Positions 8,847 through 17,964 of a DNA stretch of 41,832 nt are shown piece by piece (positions within the stretch are counted from its first letter, which is position 1; every line of letters begins with the position of its first letter). Location of the stretch: contig NZ_GG700733.1 in the NCBI RefSeq assembly GCF_000160835.1, positions 582,954-624,785 on the forward strand. The letters are read 5' to 3'. The translations under genes were made by a program, and so were the position numbers. The notes beneath the pieces were generated by a model, which ran no database searches, was not told the DNA's origin, and worked only from the letters and a program-made list of their open reading frames with translations. This DNA is from Limosilactobacillus antri DSM 16041. GTDB taxonomy: Bacteria > Bacillota > Bacilli > Lactobacillales > Lactobacillaceae.

Positions 8847-11800
8847 TTGATTGATGTCAATAAATTTGAAAGCATGCAGATCGGTCTGGCTTCTCCAGAT
8901 AAGATCCGTAGCTGGTCGTACGGTGAAGTAAAAAAGCCGGAAACCATCAACTACCGGACGCTGAAGCCGGAAAAGCAGGGTCTGTTTGATGAGCGGATCT
9001 TTGGCCCAACTAAGGACTACGAGTGTGCTTGTGGTAAGTACAAGCGGGTTCGCTACAAGGGACGGGTTTGTGACCGTTGTGGTGTCGAAGTCACCAGTGC
9101 CAAAGTTCGTCGTGAACGGATGGGCCACATCGAATTGGCCGCTCCGGTATCCCACATCTGGTACTTCAAGGGGATCCCAAGTCGGATGGGCTTGGTTCTC
9201 GACATGAGTCCCCGTTCCCTGGAAGAAGTCATCTACTTTGCTTCCTACGTTGTGCTGGATCCGGGCGACACGCCGCTGGAAAAGAAGCAGCTCCTGTCCG
9301 AAGCAGAATACCGGGACAAGAAGGCTGAATTCGGTGACCGCTTCACTGCAGAAATGGGTGCGGCAGCCATCAAGAAGCTTTTAGCAGACGTTGACCTGCA
9401 AAAGGAAGCCGCAGAATTAAAGGAAGAATTGAAGGAAGCAACTGGACAAAAGCGGACGCGGGCAATCCGTCGTCTGGACATTTTGGAAGCCTTCCTCAAG
9501 TCTGGCAACAAGCCGGAATGGATGGTCATGGACGTTATCCCAGTAATGCCGCCTGACCTGCGGCCAATGGTTCAGCTTGAAGGTGGCCGGTTCGCTACCT
9601 CCGACCTGAACGACTTGTACCGGCGGGTAATTAACCGGAACAACCGGTTGAAGCGGCTGCTGAAGCTGCAAGCGCCAGGAATCATCGTGCAAAACGAAAA
9701 GCGGATGCTGCAGGAAGCCGTCGACGCGCTGATTGATAACGGTCGGCGGGGTCGTCCGGTGGCTGGTCCTGGTAACCGGCCGCTGAAGTCCCTTTCCCAC
9801 CTGCTCAAGGGTAAGCAGGGGCGGTTCCGGCAAAACCTGCTGGGGAAGCGGGTTGACTACTCCGGCCGTTCCGTTATTGATGTTGGTCCATCTTTGAAGA
9901 TGAACCAAATGGGACTGCCAGTGCCAATGGCCTTAGAACTGTTCAAGCCATTCATCATGCATGAACTGGTTAAGCGGGGGCTTTCAGCCAACGTGAAGGC
10001 TGCGAAGCGCAAGATTGACCGTCGGGACGACGATGTCTTTGATGTCTTAGAAGATGTCATCAAGGAGCACCCGGTATTGCTAAACCGGGCCCCGACCCTG
10101 CACCGGTTAGGGATTCAAGCCTTTGAGCCAATCCTGGTTTCCGGGAAGTCAATGCGGCTGCACCCGCTGGTATGTACCGCCTACAACGCCGACTTCGATG
10201 GTGACCAGATGGCCATCCACGTGCCGCTCTCTGATGAGGCCCAAGCTGAAGCCCGGCTGTTAATGCTGGCTGCCCACCATATTTTGAGTCCGCGTGACGG
10301 TGAACCAATCGTTTCGCCATCCCAGGATATGGTTATCGGGAACTACTACATGACGACCGAAGATAAGGGCCGTGAAGGCGAAGGGATGATCTTCAACGAC
10401 ACCGACGAAGCCGAAATGGCCTACCGGAACGGGTATGTTTCCCTGCAAACCCGGGTTGGGGTCTTAACGTCATCATTCCCGGACAAGCCATTCACCGATG
10501 AGCAGCGTAAGAAGGTTATGGTAACCTCCGTTGGTAAGCTCCTCTTCAACCGGATTATGCCAAAGGACTTCGCCTACATCAACGAACCGACGGACGCTAA
10601 TATTCATGAAGGGGTTGACGACCGGTTCTTCCTTGAACCAGGCCAAGACATCCATGAGTACTTAGAAAACGCCCCACTGGTTCCGCCGTTCAAGAAGGGC
10701 TTCTTGTCAGACTTGATTGCGGAAGTCTACAAGCAGTACAAGGTTACTAAGACCTCCCAGTTCCTGGACCGGATTAAGGACTTGGGTTACTACGAATCCA
10801 CGATTTCTGGTTTGACGACCGCGATGTCTGATATTCACGACTTGCCAGAAAAGCCGGAAATTATCCAGAAGGCCCGGAAGCAGGTTGCCCTGATCAGCAA
10901 GCAGTTCCGCCGCGGTTTGATTACCGATGACGAACGGTACGAACGGGTAATCGGTGCTTGGAATGACGCTAAGGATGAGGTTCAAGACAAGCTGATTGAG
11001 CACATGGACATCCATAACCCAATTAACATGATGTCCGACTCCGGTGCCCGGGGGAACATTTCCAACTTTACCCAGCTGGCCGGAATGCGTGGCTTGATGG
11101 CTTCACCAAACGGTAAGATCATGGAATTGCCGGTCCTGTCTAACTTCTACGAAGGACTGTCCGTGCTGGAAATGTTCCTGTCCTCCCACGGTGCTCGTAA
11201 GGGGATGACCGATACCGCCCTGAAGACTGCCAACTCTGGTTACCTGACCCGGCGGCTGGTTGACGTTGCCCAGGACGTGGTTGTTCGTGAAAAGGACTGC
11301 GGCACCGACCGTGGCCTGGAAGTAACGGCGATCACCAACGGGAACGAAATGATTGAACCGCTGTACGACCGGATTATGGGCCGTTACACGATGAAGTCCG
11401 TCTTTGACCCGCAAACTGGTGAAAAGATTGTCGGCAAGAACGTCTTGATTGACGAAGCCATGGCTCAAAAGATCGTTGATGCCGGGGTAAAGAAGGTGAC
11501 GATCCGCTCCGCCTTCACTTGCAACACTGAACACGGTGTTTGCGAACGCTGCTACGGCCGGAACGCCGCTACTGGTGACCGGGTAGAAGCCGGTGAAGCT
11601 GTTGGGACCGTCGCTGCCCAATCCATCGGGGAACCAGGGACCCAGCTGACCCTGCGGAACTTCCACACTGGTGGGGTTGCCGGTAACGAAGATATCACCC
11701 AGGGGCTTCCGCGTGTGCAGGAAATTGTTGAAGCACGGAACCCGAAGGGACGTGCTACCATCACTGAAGTAACCGGTGAAGTGGTTTCGATCGAAGAAAA

Positions 11801-12482
11801 CCCGGCGGAACGGACCAAGGACGTTACCGTCAAGGGTGAAACCGATACGCGGACTTACACCCTGCCGATCACGGCCCGGATGCGGGTTGCGGAAGGCGAC
11901 TTCATCCACCGTGGAACGGCCTTGAATGAAGGGTCAATCGATCCAAAGGAATTGATCCAGGTTCGCGACGTTCTGTCTACCGAGACCTACCTGCTGGCCC
12001 AGGTTCAGGGTGTTTACCGGATGCAGGGGATTGACCTGCTGGATAAGCACGTTGAAATCATGATTCGGCAGATGATGCGGAAAGTCCGGGTCATGGACCC
12101 AGGTGATACTGACCTTCTGCCAGGTGAATTGATGGACATCAGCCAGTTCCGTGACGCTAACAAGCCGACCCTGTATGCTGGTGGTATTCCAGCCACGGCC
12201 CGGCCGGTTATCCTCGGGATCACCAAGGCTGCCCTTGAAACTAACAGTTTCTTGTCTGCCGCCTCCTTCCAGGAAACGACCCGGGTACTGACCGATGCCG
12301 CCATCCGGGGCAAGAACGACCCATTAGTTGGGTTAAAGGAAAATGTTATTATCGGTAAGATCATTCCAGCTGGTACTGGGATGGGGACTTACCGGAACAT
12401 TAAGCCAAAGGAAGTTAGTGTTGCTGCTTACTCCATCAAGGATCTCGAAGCCAAGATGAAGGAAGAAGACAAGCAGAACTAA
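8847..12482 (+). CDS. rpoC: DNA-directed RNA polymerase subunit beta'
   Basis: The beta' subunit, 1211 aa. The N-terminal zinc ribbon is [20 protein letters not shown], the active-site Mg-binding motif is [12 protein letters not shown], and a second zinc site has [13 protein letters not shown]. The trigger-loop and bridge region is present (for example [18 protein letters not shown]). It starts with TTG at 8847 (MIDVNKFE), 8 nt after a strong AAGGAGGA site at 8831-8838. It is complete and of normal length for Firmicutes. The operon ends with an intrinsic terminator 8 bp after the stop. The next gene starts only 18 bp beyond that terminator with no promoter between, so it probably depends on read-through. 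Confidence 0.98.
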   Translation: MIDVNKFESMQIGLASPDKIRSWSYGEVKKPETINYRTLKPEKQGLFDERIFGPTKDYECACGKYKRVRYKGRVCDRCGVEVTSAKVRRERMGHIELAAPVSHIWYFKGIPSRMGLVLDMSPRSLEEVIYFASYVVLDPGDTPLEKKQLLSEAEYRDKKAEFGDRFTAEMGAAAIKKLLADVDLQKEAAELKEELKEATGQKRTRAIRRLDILEAFLKSGNKPEWMVMDVIPVMPPDLRPMVQLEGGRFATSDLNDLYRRVINRNNRLKRLLKLQAPGIIVQNEKRMLQEAVDALIDNGRRGRPVAGPGNRPLKSLSHLLKGKQGRFRQNLLGKRVDYSGRSVIDVGPSLKMNQMGLPVPMALELFKPFIMHELVKRGLSANVKAAKRKIDRRDDDVFDVLEDVIKEHPVLLNRAPTLHRLGIQAFEPILVSGKSMRLHPLVCTAYNADFDGDQMAIHVPLSDEAQAEARLLMLAAHHILSPRDGEPIVSPSQDMVIGNYYMTTEDKGREGEGMIFNDTDEAEMAYRNGYVSLQTRVGVLTSSFPDKPFTDEQRKKVMVTSVGKLLFNRIMPKDFAYINEPTDANIHEGVDDRFFLEPGQDIHEYLENAPLVPPFKKGFLSDLIAEVYKQYKVTKTSQFLDRIKDLGYYESTISGLTTAMSDIHDLPEKPEIIQKARKQVALISKQFRRGLITDDERYERVIGAWNDAKDEVQDKLIEHMDIHNPINMMSDSGARGNISNFTQLAGMRGLMASPNGKIMELPVLSNFYEGLSVLEMFLSSHGARKGMTDTALKTANSGYLTRRLVDVAQDVVVREKDCGTDRGLEVTAITNGNEMIEPLYDRIMGRYTMKSVFDPQTGEKIVGKNVLIDEAMAQKIVDAGVKKVTIRSAFTCNTEHGVCERCYGRNAATGDRVEAGEAVGTVAAQSIGEPGTQLTLRNFHTGGVAGNEDITQGLPRVQEIVEARNPKGRATITEVTGEVVSIEENPAERTKDVTVKGETDTRTYTLPITARMRVAEGDFIHRGTALNEGSIDPKELIQVRDVLSTETYLLAQVQGVYRMQGIDLLDKHVEIMIRQMMRKVRVMDPGDTDLLPGELMDISQFRDANKPTLYAGGIPATARPVILGITKAALETNSFLSAASFQETTRVLTDAAIRGKNDPLVGLKENVIIGKIIPAGTGMGTYRNIKPKEVSVAAYSIKDLEAKMKEEDKQN

Positions 12483-12489
12483 ATTGAGT

Positions 12490-12521
12490 AAAAAAGGCTG
12501 GGCTAGTTCCCGGCTTTTTTT
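12490..12521 (+). terminator. rpoBC terminator
   Basis: GGCTGGG (12496-12502) pairs with CCCGGCT (12509-12515) around a 6-nt loop, flanked by an A run before and T7 after. A typical intrinsic terminator, nearly the same design as the one after rpsI (41685-41715). Confidence 0.9.
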
Positions 12522-12539
12522 GTAGAAAGAAGGGAAACC

Positions 12540-13721
12540 GTGGCTACTAAATATAAAATCGAGATTCCGACCGACGCATTACGGGAAACGGCAATTCGTC
12601 CGGGAGAAAAGCTAGCCCTCAGTGTTGAACATAAGCAGCTTAGCATCCGGCCAACCAGCGTTAACGAACAACTGCCGCAAATTAGCATCTGGCTGTATAC
12701 AGTTCCGGCGTTCTTGATGATGATTATCTTTTTCGTCTATACCAAGAGCCAGGGCGTCCACCAGATTGCCTTGAACGGGCAGGGCTATTCGATCGGTGAC
12801 GCCGCGACCCTGCTGGGAACGATTAGCGGGATTGTGACCTTCGTCATCACGGCGATTTGGACTAAGCTGCATAAAAGCGGCCCGACGAAGGAGCTGTATT
12901 GGCGAAACCTGCCAACGATTGTGGTGGCCGCCGGACTGATTCTGGTCTTTTCGTTTTCAGCAGCGTTCTGGCTGTTGGAGCGAATGTTCATGGATGCCAG
13001 TTTTGACATCTATACCTCATCGGTGATGGTGTTCATGATACTGGCGGTGGTCAACTACGTGATGATCAACCTGGCGATGACGTTAACCCCGGCGGTGATT
13101 ACCAACCTGCTGACGATCATGATTATTGGTGGGATGGCCTTTGCTATGCTGACCAATTCCAGCCGGGATTGGTGGCGGCATAACTTTAGTTTCTTGGGAA
13201 CGGCGCAGAATTCCGCGAATTTCCAGTTTAACATCACCTTGATCTTCTCGGGCTTGTTGATGCTGACCCTGGTGGACTACCTGTTTGTTAACCTGCAGCG
13301 GCGTTTTCATGGCAAGCAGCTGCTAATCTTGCGCTGGCTGCTGTACGGCCTGTCCGCCTGCATCGCCTCGATTGGCCTTTTCCCCAATAATCCCCAGTAC
13401 CACATCCTCCATGACCGGATTTCAATGTGGCTGGTGTACATCATCCTGATTTTAATTGCGGCGATCAAGTGGCTGCTGCCGGGGATCACGCGGCAGTTCC
13501 TGGTGCTGTCGTACACGGTCGGCGCCCTGATGGGAATCGAGTATATTGTTTTCAAGCTGACCAACTATCTGTCGCTGACGGCCTTTGAGCTGCTGGAGTT
13601 TGGCTTAGCCTTTTCCTGGCTGCTCCTACTTTTGCAAAATGTCGAAAACTTATCGCGCTTCGGGCATAACCTCTTTATCGTCAAAGTAACGAAAGAGGAT
13701 GCGGCCCCGGCGGAGAAATAA
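12540..13721 (+). CDS. Polytopic membrane protein (DUF998-like) with an AbrB-like N-terminal domain
   Basis: A 393-aa integral membrane protein of unknown function. Residues about 1-45 look like a SpoVT/AbrB swapped-hairpin domain (IEIPTDALRETAIRPGEKLALS then an IRP-ending strand), the DNA-binding fold of AbrB and MazE antitoxins. About nine or ten hydrophobic segments follow, from residue about 48 to 380, and a short charged tail ends KEDAAPAEK. A segment near residue 220 (FSFLGTAQNSANFQFN, then a leucine-rich helix) resembles DUF998 proteins. GTG start at 12540 behind AAGAAGGG. There is no promoter in the 18 bp after the rpoBC terminator, so it is probably expressed by read-through. It converges on comC. 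The DUF998 assignment is from memory of the family pattern; the AbrB-like reading is an inference from motif shape. Confidence 0.7.
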   Translation: MATKYKIEIPTDALRETAIRPGEKLALSVEHKQLSIRPTSVNEQLPQISIWLYTVPAFLMMIIFFVYTKSQGVHQIALNGQGYSIGDAATLLGTISGIVTFVITAIWTKLHKSGPTKELYWRNLPTIVVAAGLILVFSFSAAFWLLERMFMDASFDIYTSSVMVFMILAVVNYVMINLAMTLTPAVITNLLTIMIIGGMAFAMLTNSSRDWWRHNFSFLGTAQNSANFQFNITLIFSGLLMLTLVDYLFVNLQRRFHGKQLLILRWLLYGLSACIASIGLFPNNPQYHILHDRISMWLVYIILILIAAIKWLLPGITRQFLVLSYTVGALMGIEYIVFKLTNYLSLTAFELLEFGLAFSWLLLLLQNVENLSRFGHNLFIVKVTKEDAAPAEK

Positions 13722-13728
13722 TTGATGT

Positions 13729-13767
13729 GGCTCTACCATTTGGTGTTTCAGATGGCAGGGCCTTTTT
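13729..13767 (+). terminator. Terminator between the convergent genes
   Basis: GGCTCTACCAT (13729-13739) pairs with ATGGCAGGGCC (13752-13762) with one mismatch and one G-U, followed by T5. It overlaps the last codon of the opposing prepilin peptidase gene. Confidence 0.75.
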
Positions 13768-14449
13768 ATATTGGCGGCATAAATACAAGAAGCACGCCAG
13801 TGGCGAGGGCGAGTTCCGGGATGAAGGGCGCGGGACCGTGGCGTGGCCGGCCGCTGGCAAAATTAACCACGAGGGCAAGCAGGCAGGCGGCAAGCAGGAC
13901 CAAGGCGGTTGGGTACCAGCCGAGGGTCAAGAGGAGGACGGTGAGGAATTCCAGGTCGCCCCAACCGAGCGAATGAAGGACCGTAAAAGACAACAGGAGA
14001 CTGAACAGCAGGGCTGCTGGCCAGGATACCTTGGGCCCTGGCGGTGTGAACAGCAGCCCTAGGGGGAAGAGCCCCGCGAGGGCAACCGGATAGATAAACT
14101 GGTAGAAGTGGTCGGTGCTGGCGAGGAAAACCAGCGTGGTCAGGACCAGCAAAATTCCGGCAGAATCAAGCGACAGGGACTGGCAGAGCGCTAATGCGGC
14201 GCCGCCCGTCAGGAGTTCGCTGAGGGGATAAAAGATTGACAAGCGGGCATGACAATAGTGGCAGCGGCCGCCCTGGATTAGGTAGCCGCAGACTGGAATC
14301 AGCTGCCAGGGGGCAAGCTGGCGACGGCAGTGATCACAGTAGGAGCGTCCCGGTGACCAGGGCCGTTGCCCGTTCCCCAGGCGCACGGCCGCCAGCCCGG
14401 CAAACGAGGCTAGGATCGTGCCGAGAAGGAAGAAGTAGAGTTTCAGCAT
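13766..14449 (-). CDS. comC: Prepilin peptidase (type IV leader peptidase, ComC-like)
   Basis: A membrane-bound aspartic protease (A24 family) that cleaves the leader of type IV prepilin-like proteins; in Gram-positives it processes ComG pseudopilins for DNA uptake. The 227-aa product has an N-terminal membrane segment, the cytoplasmic zinc motif CDHC...CHYC in the usual context (WSPGRSYCDHC, PLSELLTG), and about six further membrane helices. The two catalytic Asp candidates are in STDHFYQFIYP and in the GWGDLE motif (family GxGD). The start ATG at 14449 follows AGGAGG. The gene stands alone, convergent with the upstream membrane protein and divergent from the str operon. I found no competence sigma (ComX) box in its short upstream region. 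It is complete, so competence machinery may be functional if the comG genes exist elsewhere. Confidence 0.93.
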   Translation of the reverse strand: MLKLYFFLLGTILASFAGLAAVRLGNGQRPWSPGRSYCDHCRRQLAPWQLIPVCGYLIQGGRCHYCHARLSIFYPLSELLTGGAALALCQSLSLDSAGILLVLTTLVFLASTDHFYQFIYPVALAGLFPLGLLFTPPGPKVSWPAALLFSLLLSFTVLHSLGWGDLEFLTVLLLTLGWYPTALVLLAACLLALVVNFASGRPRHGPAPFIPELALATGVLLVFMPPI

Positions 14450-14506
14450 GGATAAAACCTCCTAATAGATATAAACGGAAAAAGGCAAAATAACGCTTAG
14501 TGTTCG

Positions 14507-14535
14507 TTGACATTCTTTTAGGGGCGTGATACTCT
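14507..14535 (+). promoter_or_regulatory. str operon promoter (rpsL-rpsG-fusA)
   Basis: TTGACA at 14507-14512 and TACTCT at 14530-14535 with a 17-bp spacer. This gives a leader of about 145 nt before the rpsL ATG at 14688. Confidence 0.75.
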
Positions 14536-14544
14536 ATTTAAGGT

Positions 14545-14660
14545 GCTTTTTTAGCAACGAGTGTCTGTCGTTGGGCAGACGAATGCGTCAACGAAGGCAC
14601 AACAATCTAATATCGTCCAGCAATTTTTTTATTCTGTAAAAAGAACCGCCTGGATGTGTG
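14545..14660 (+). promoter_or_regulatory. Structured rpsL leader, possible pseudoknot
   Basis: GTCTG (14563-14567) pairs with CAGAC (14576-14580). The 8-nt loop contains TCGTTG (14568-14573), which is complementary to CAACGA both upstream (14555-14560) and downstream (14589-14594). Loop pairing with the downstream copy would make an H-type pseudoknot; pairing with the upstream copy would exclude the hairpin. A T7 run at 14624-14630 follows without a strong adjacent stem. Ribosomal-protein autoregulation is plausible but unproven. Confidence 0.45.
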
Positions 14661-14687
14661 GACTTAAATTAAGGAAGGGGAAAAATT

Positions 14688-15104
14688 ATGCCAACCATTA
14701 ACCAATTGGTACGTAAGGGCCGCAAGAGCCACAAGGGCAAGTCAAAGTCACCAGCTCTTGGTTATGTTTACAACACTTTCAAGAAAGAAGAAGTTAAGAC
14801 GCCATCTCCACAAAAGCGTGGGGTTGCTACCCGTGTCGGTACGATGACGCCGAAGAAGCCTAACTCAGCTTTGCGGAAGTACGCTCGTGTACGTCTGTCC
14901 AACCTGATCGAAGTTACTGCTTACATCCCAGGGATCGGTCACAACCTCCAAGAACACTCAGTTGTCTTAATTCGTGGTGGTCGTGTTAAGGACTTGCCAG
15001 GGGTTCGTTACCACGTTATCCGTGGTACGCTCGATACTGCTGGTGTTGAAGGCCGGATGCAATCACGGTCTAAGTACGGTACTAAGAAGCCTAAGAAGAA
15101 GTAA
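14688..15104 (+). CDS. rpsL: 30S ribosomal protein S12
   Basis: S12, 138 aa, sits at the decoding centre of the small subunit. Both loops tied to streptomycin response are wild type: [11 protein letters not shown] with Lys at residue 56, and [10 protein letters not shown]. The start ATG follows AAGGAAGGGG. It is the first gene of the str operon behind its own promoter and long leader; rpsG begins 19 bp downstream. The Arg codons are mostly CGT, the high-expression pattern shared by the ribosomal genes here, unlike the CGG-rich neighbours. Confidence 0.99.
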   Translation: MPTINQLVRKGRKSHKGKSKSPALGYVYNTFKKEEVKTPSPQKRGVATRVGTMTPKKPNSALRKYARVRLSNLIEVTAYIPGIGHNLQEHSVVLIRGGRVKDLPGVRYHVIRGTLDTAGVEGRMQSRSKYGTKKPKKK

Positions 15105-15123
15105 TTAAAGGAGGAGTTCAGTA

Positions 15124-15594
15124 ATGCCACGTAAAGGACATGTACAAAAGCGTGAAATCTTACCAGATCCAATGTACAACTCAAAGCTGGTTACGAGCTT
15201 GATTGACCACTTGATGATCGACGGTAAGCGCGGAACTGCTACGAAGATTTTGTACGCAGCTTTTGATCAGATTAAGGAAGAAACTGGTAACGACCCAGTT
15301 GAAGTATTCCAAGAAGCAATGGACAACGTTATGCCTGTGCTGGAAGTTAAGGCCCGGCGGGTTGGTGGTTCCAACTACCAAGTGCCGATCGAAGTTCGTC
15401 CAGACCGGCGGACCACGTTAGGCCTTCGCTGGATTGTTCAATACGCACGTTTGCGTGGGGAACACACGATGGTAGAACGGCTGGCTCGTGAAATCATCGA
15501 TGCTTCTAACAACACAGGTGCTTCAGTTAAGAAGCGTGAAGATACGCACCGGATGGCAGAAGCCAACCGTGCCTTCGCACACTACCGCTGGTAA
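15124..15594 (+). CDS. rpsG: 30S ribosomal protein S7
   Basis: S7, 156 aa, nucleates assembly of the 30S head by binding the 3' major domain of 16S rRNA. The sequence opens [12 protein letters not shown] and contains the conserved [14 protein letters not shown] and [10 protein letters not shown] at the C-terminus. Start ATG 15124 after AAAGGAGGAG. In E. coli S7 represses its operon from the rpsL-rpsG gap. Here that gap is only 19 bp with no stem, so any control must use the leader or the long gap before fusA. Confidence 0.99.
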   Translation: MPRKGHVQKREILPDPMYNSKLVTSLIDHLMIDGKRGTATKILYAAFDQIKEETGNDPVEVFQEAMDNVMPVLEVKARRVGGSNYQVPIEVRPDRRTTLGLRWIVQYARLRGEHTMVERLAREIIDASNNTGASVKKREDTHRMAEANRAFAHYRW

Positions 15595-15610
15595 TCACTG
15601 TCAATTGAAG

Positions 15611-15688
15611 CCAGTTGCTTAACTGGTTTCGATAAAGGGGTGACGTAGCTTTGCATAAAGACCGTCATCCCTTTTTCTGAAAATGACG
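15611..15688 (+). promoter_or_regulatory. Attenuator-like hairpins between rpsG and fusA
   Basis: A small hairpin CCAGTT-gctt-AACTGG (15611-15626) is followed by a strong one: AAAGGGGTGACG (15634-15645) with CGTCATCCCTTT (15663-15674), an inner CTTT/AAAG pair and a T5 run, which looks like an intrinsic terminator. CGTCAT (15663-15668) can instead pair with ATGACG (15683-15688), which would break it. This suggests partial termination that sets the fusA level relative to rpsL-rpsG. Confidence 0.6.
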
Positions 15689-15731
15689 ATTAACTTTATA
15701 ACCATATTTTGGAAGGAGATACACTCTTAAA

Positions 15732-17816
15732 ATGGCTAATAAACGTGAATACCCACTCGCTAAGACTCGTAACATTGGTATCATGGCCCACATCGATGCC
15801 GGTAAGACGACTGCTACTGAGCGGATTCTTTACTACACTGGTAAGATTCACAAGATTGGTGAAACCCACGATGGTGCTTCCCAAATGGACTGGATGGACG
15901 AAGAAAAGGAACGTGGTATCACGATCACTTCCGCCGCTACGACCGCCGTTTGGAAGGACTACCGGATCAACATCATCGATACCCCAGGCCACGTGGACTT
16001 CACTGTCGAAGTTGAACGTGCGCTCCGGGTGCTTGATGGTGCCGTAACTGTTCTGGATGCCCAGGCCGGGGTTGAACCGCAGACTGAAACTGTTTGGCGT
16101 CAGGCTGACCAGTTCAACGTTCCGCGGATCGTCTTTGCCAACAAGATGGACAAGGTTGGGGCGAACTTTGACTACTCCGTTCAAACGATCAAGGACCGCC
16201 TGAACGTTACTCCACTGCCAATCCAACTGCCAATCGGTGCCGAAGATTCCTTCGCCGGGGTCGTTGACCTGGTAAAGATGGTTGCTTACGTTTACGACGA
16301 AGATAAGCTGGGGACTGACTGGGATACTGTTGATATTCCAGACGACCTTAAGGATGAAGCACAGAAGCGTCACGATGCCATGATCGAAACACTGGCCGAC
16401 ATTGATGACAACATCATGGAAAAGTACCTTGAAGGTGACGAGATTTCCGTTGATGAAATCAAGGCTGCTATCCGTAAGGGTACTTTGGAACAACAACTCT
16501 TCCCTGTATTAGCTGGTTCAGCTTACAAGGATAAGGGTATCCAGATGATGCTGGACGCCGTTATCGACTACCTGCCATCACCACTGGACGTTAAGCCATT
16601 CGTTGCCCACGATGCTGATGGGAACGAAGTTGAACTGACTGCCGGTGACGACAAGCCATTCGCTGCTTTGGCCTTCAAGATTGCTACCGACCCATTTGTT
16701 GGTCGTCTGACTTTCCTGCGGGTTTACACTGGTTCATTGCAATCCGGTTCTTACGTGCTGAACGCTACCAAGGACAAGCGTGAACGGATTGGTCGGTTGC
16801 TGCAAATGCACTCTAACCAACAACACGAAATTCCAGAAGTATTCTCTGGTGATATCGCCGCTGCTATCGGTCTGAAGAACACCACTACTGGTGACTCCCT
16901 GACTGATCCAGACCACCCACTGCAACTTGAATCCATGGACTTCCCAGAACCAGTTATCCAGGTATCTGTTGAACCAAAGTCCAAGGCTGACCAAGACAAG
17001 ATGGACAAGGGTCTGCAAAAGCTGGCTGAAGAAGATCCAACCTTCAAGGCTGAAACTAACCCTGAAACTGGTGAAACTCTGATTGCCGGGATGGGTGAAT
17101 TGCACCTGGACATCATTGTTGAACGTCTCCGTCGTGAATTCCACGCCGAAGTTACTGTTGGTAAGCCACAAGTTTCCTACCGTGAAGCATTTACTAAGCC
17201 AGCAAGTGCCCAAGGTAAGTTCGTTCGTCAGTCTGGTGGTAAGGGTCAATACGGTGATGTATGGATCGAATTTACGCCGCTGGAAGAAGGTAAGGGCTTC
17301 GAATTTGAAGACGCAATCGTCGGTGGGGTTGTTCCGCGTGAATTTATCCCAGCTGTTGAACAAGGTTTGAAGGAAGCTATGCAAAACGGTGTTCTTGCCG
17401 GCTACCCACTGGTTGACATGCACGCTAAGCTCTACGATGGTAGTTACCACGAAGTCGACTCGAGTGAAGCGGCCTTCAAGGTTGCTGCATCCCTTGCTCT
17501 GAAGAATGCTGCGAAGAAGGCGGATCCAGTTATCCTTGAACCGATCATGAAGGTTGACATCGTTGTTCCTGAAGACAACATGGGTGACGTGATGGGTCAG
17601 GTTACTGCTCGTCGTGGTACCATTGACGGGATGGAAGAACGGGGGAACGCCCAACTGGTTCACTCCTTCGTTCCGCTGTCAGAAATGTTTGGTTACGCTA
17701 CCGCCTTACGTTCTGCAACGCAGGGTCGTGGTACCTTCACGATGACTTTCGATCACTACTCAGCTGTGCCGAAGGCCATTCAAGAAGACATCATCAAGAA
17801 GAACGGTAACAACTAA
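15732..17816 (+). CDS. fusA: Translation elongation factor G
   Basis: EF-G, the 694-aa GTPase that drives translocation on the ribosome. The G motifs are in order: AHIDAGKTT (G1), [10 protein letters not shown] (G2), DTPGHVDF (G3), NKMDK (G4) and GSAYKDKG (G5), followed by domains II-V, including [12 protein letters not shown] and the C-terminal [11 protein letters not shown] and GRGTFTMTF segments. Start ATG 15732 after GGAAGGAGA. It is the last gene of the operon; tuf, which follows fusA in many bacteria, is not here. An attenuator-like hairpin precedes it and an intrinsic terminator follows. Confidence 0.99.
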   Translation: MANKREYPLAKTRNIGIMAHIDAGKTTATERILYYTGKIHKIGETHDGASQMDWMDEEKERGITITSAATTAVWKDYRINIIDTPGHVDFTVEVERALRVLDGAVTVLDAQAGVEPQTETVWRQADQFNVPRIVFANKMDKVGANFDYSVQTIKDRLNVTPLPIQLPIGAEDSFAGVVDLVKMVAYVYDEDKLGTDWDTVDIPDDLKDEAQKRHDAMIETLADIDDNIMEKYLEGDEISVDEIKAAIRKGTLEQQLFPVLAGSAYKDKGIQMMLDAVIDYLPSPLDVKPFVAHDADGNEVELTAGDDKPFAALAFKIATDPFVGRLTFLRVYTGSLQSGSYVLNATKDKRERIGRLLQMHSNQQHEIPEVFSGDIAAAIGLKNTTTGDSLTDPDHPLQLESMDFPEPVIQVSVEPKSKADQDKMDKGLQKLAEEDPTFKAETNPETGETLIAGMGELHLDIIVERLRREFHAEVTVGKPQVSYREAFTKPASAQGKFVRQSGGKGQYGDVWIEFTPLEEGKGFEFEDAIVGGVVPREFIPAVEQGLKEAMQNGVLAGYPLVDMHAKLYDGSYHEVDSSEAAFKVAASLALKNAAKKADPVILEPIMKVDIVVPEDNMGDVMGQVTARRGTIDGMEERGNAQLVHSFVPLSEMFGYATALRSATQGRGTFTMTFDHYSAVPKAIQEDIIKKNGNN

Positions 17817-17832
17817 TTATTATTAGTACCAG

Positions 17833-17868
17833 AAAGCTGGTTGCTGATTTTCAGCAGCTGGCTTTTTT
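17833..17868 (+). terminator. str operon terminator
   Basis: A 14-bp stem including G-U pairs (17833-17846 with about 17852-17865, CAGCAGCTGGC on the right arm) followed by a T run. It ends the rpsL-rpsG-fusA transcript. Confidence 0.85.
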
Positions 17869-17880
17869 ATGTTAAACAGT

Positions 17881-17928
17881 TTAACGAACAATTTTGACAT
17901 TGAAAACTATTAAAGTTCGTGATAAATT
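17881..17928 (+). promoter_or_regulatory. Promoter of the NCS2 permease with an inverted PurR-box-like pair
   Basis: -35 TTGAAA (17900-17905), 17-bp spacer, -10 TAAATT (17923-17928) preceded by TGA (extended -10). Two CGAAC cores in opposite orientation, at 17885-17889 and, as GTTCG, at 17915-17919, have A/T-rich flanks like the Bacillus PurBox consensus AWWWCCGAACWWT. The gap between boxes is about 19 bp; 16-17 bp is usual for PurR. They frame the -35 box, as expected for purine control. Confidence 0.6.
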
Positions 17929-17964
17929 ATAAAGTATCGAGAATTGATGAGAGGTAATTAGGAA

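Noticed and set aside
11103..11909. 268-codon minus-strand open frame inside rpoC
   Set aside because: Antisense shadow of a conserved coding region, no family features.
13722..14062. Plus-strand open frames opposite the prepilin peptidase gene
   Set aside because: Low-complexity translation. The minus-strand frame has a clear family match, a zinc motif and a ribosome binding site.
15696..17663. Minus-strand open frames of 266 and 309 codons across fusA
   Set aside because: Antisense shadows of EF-G; no start signals and no recognisable domains.
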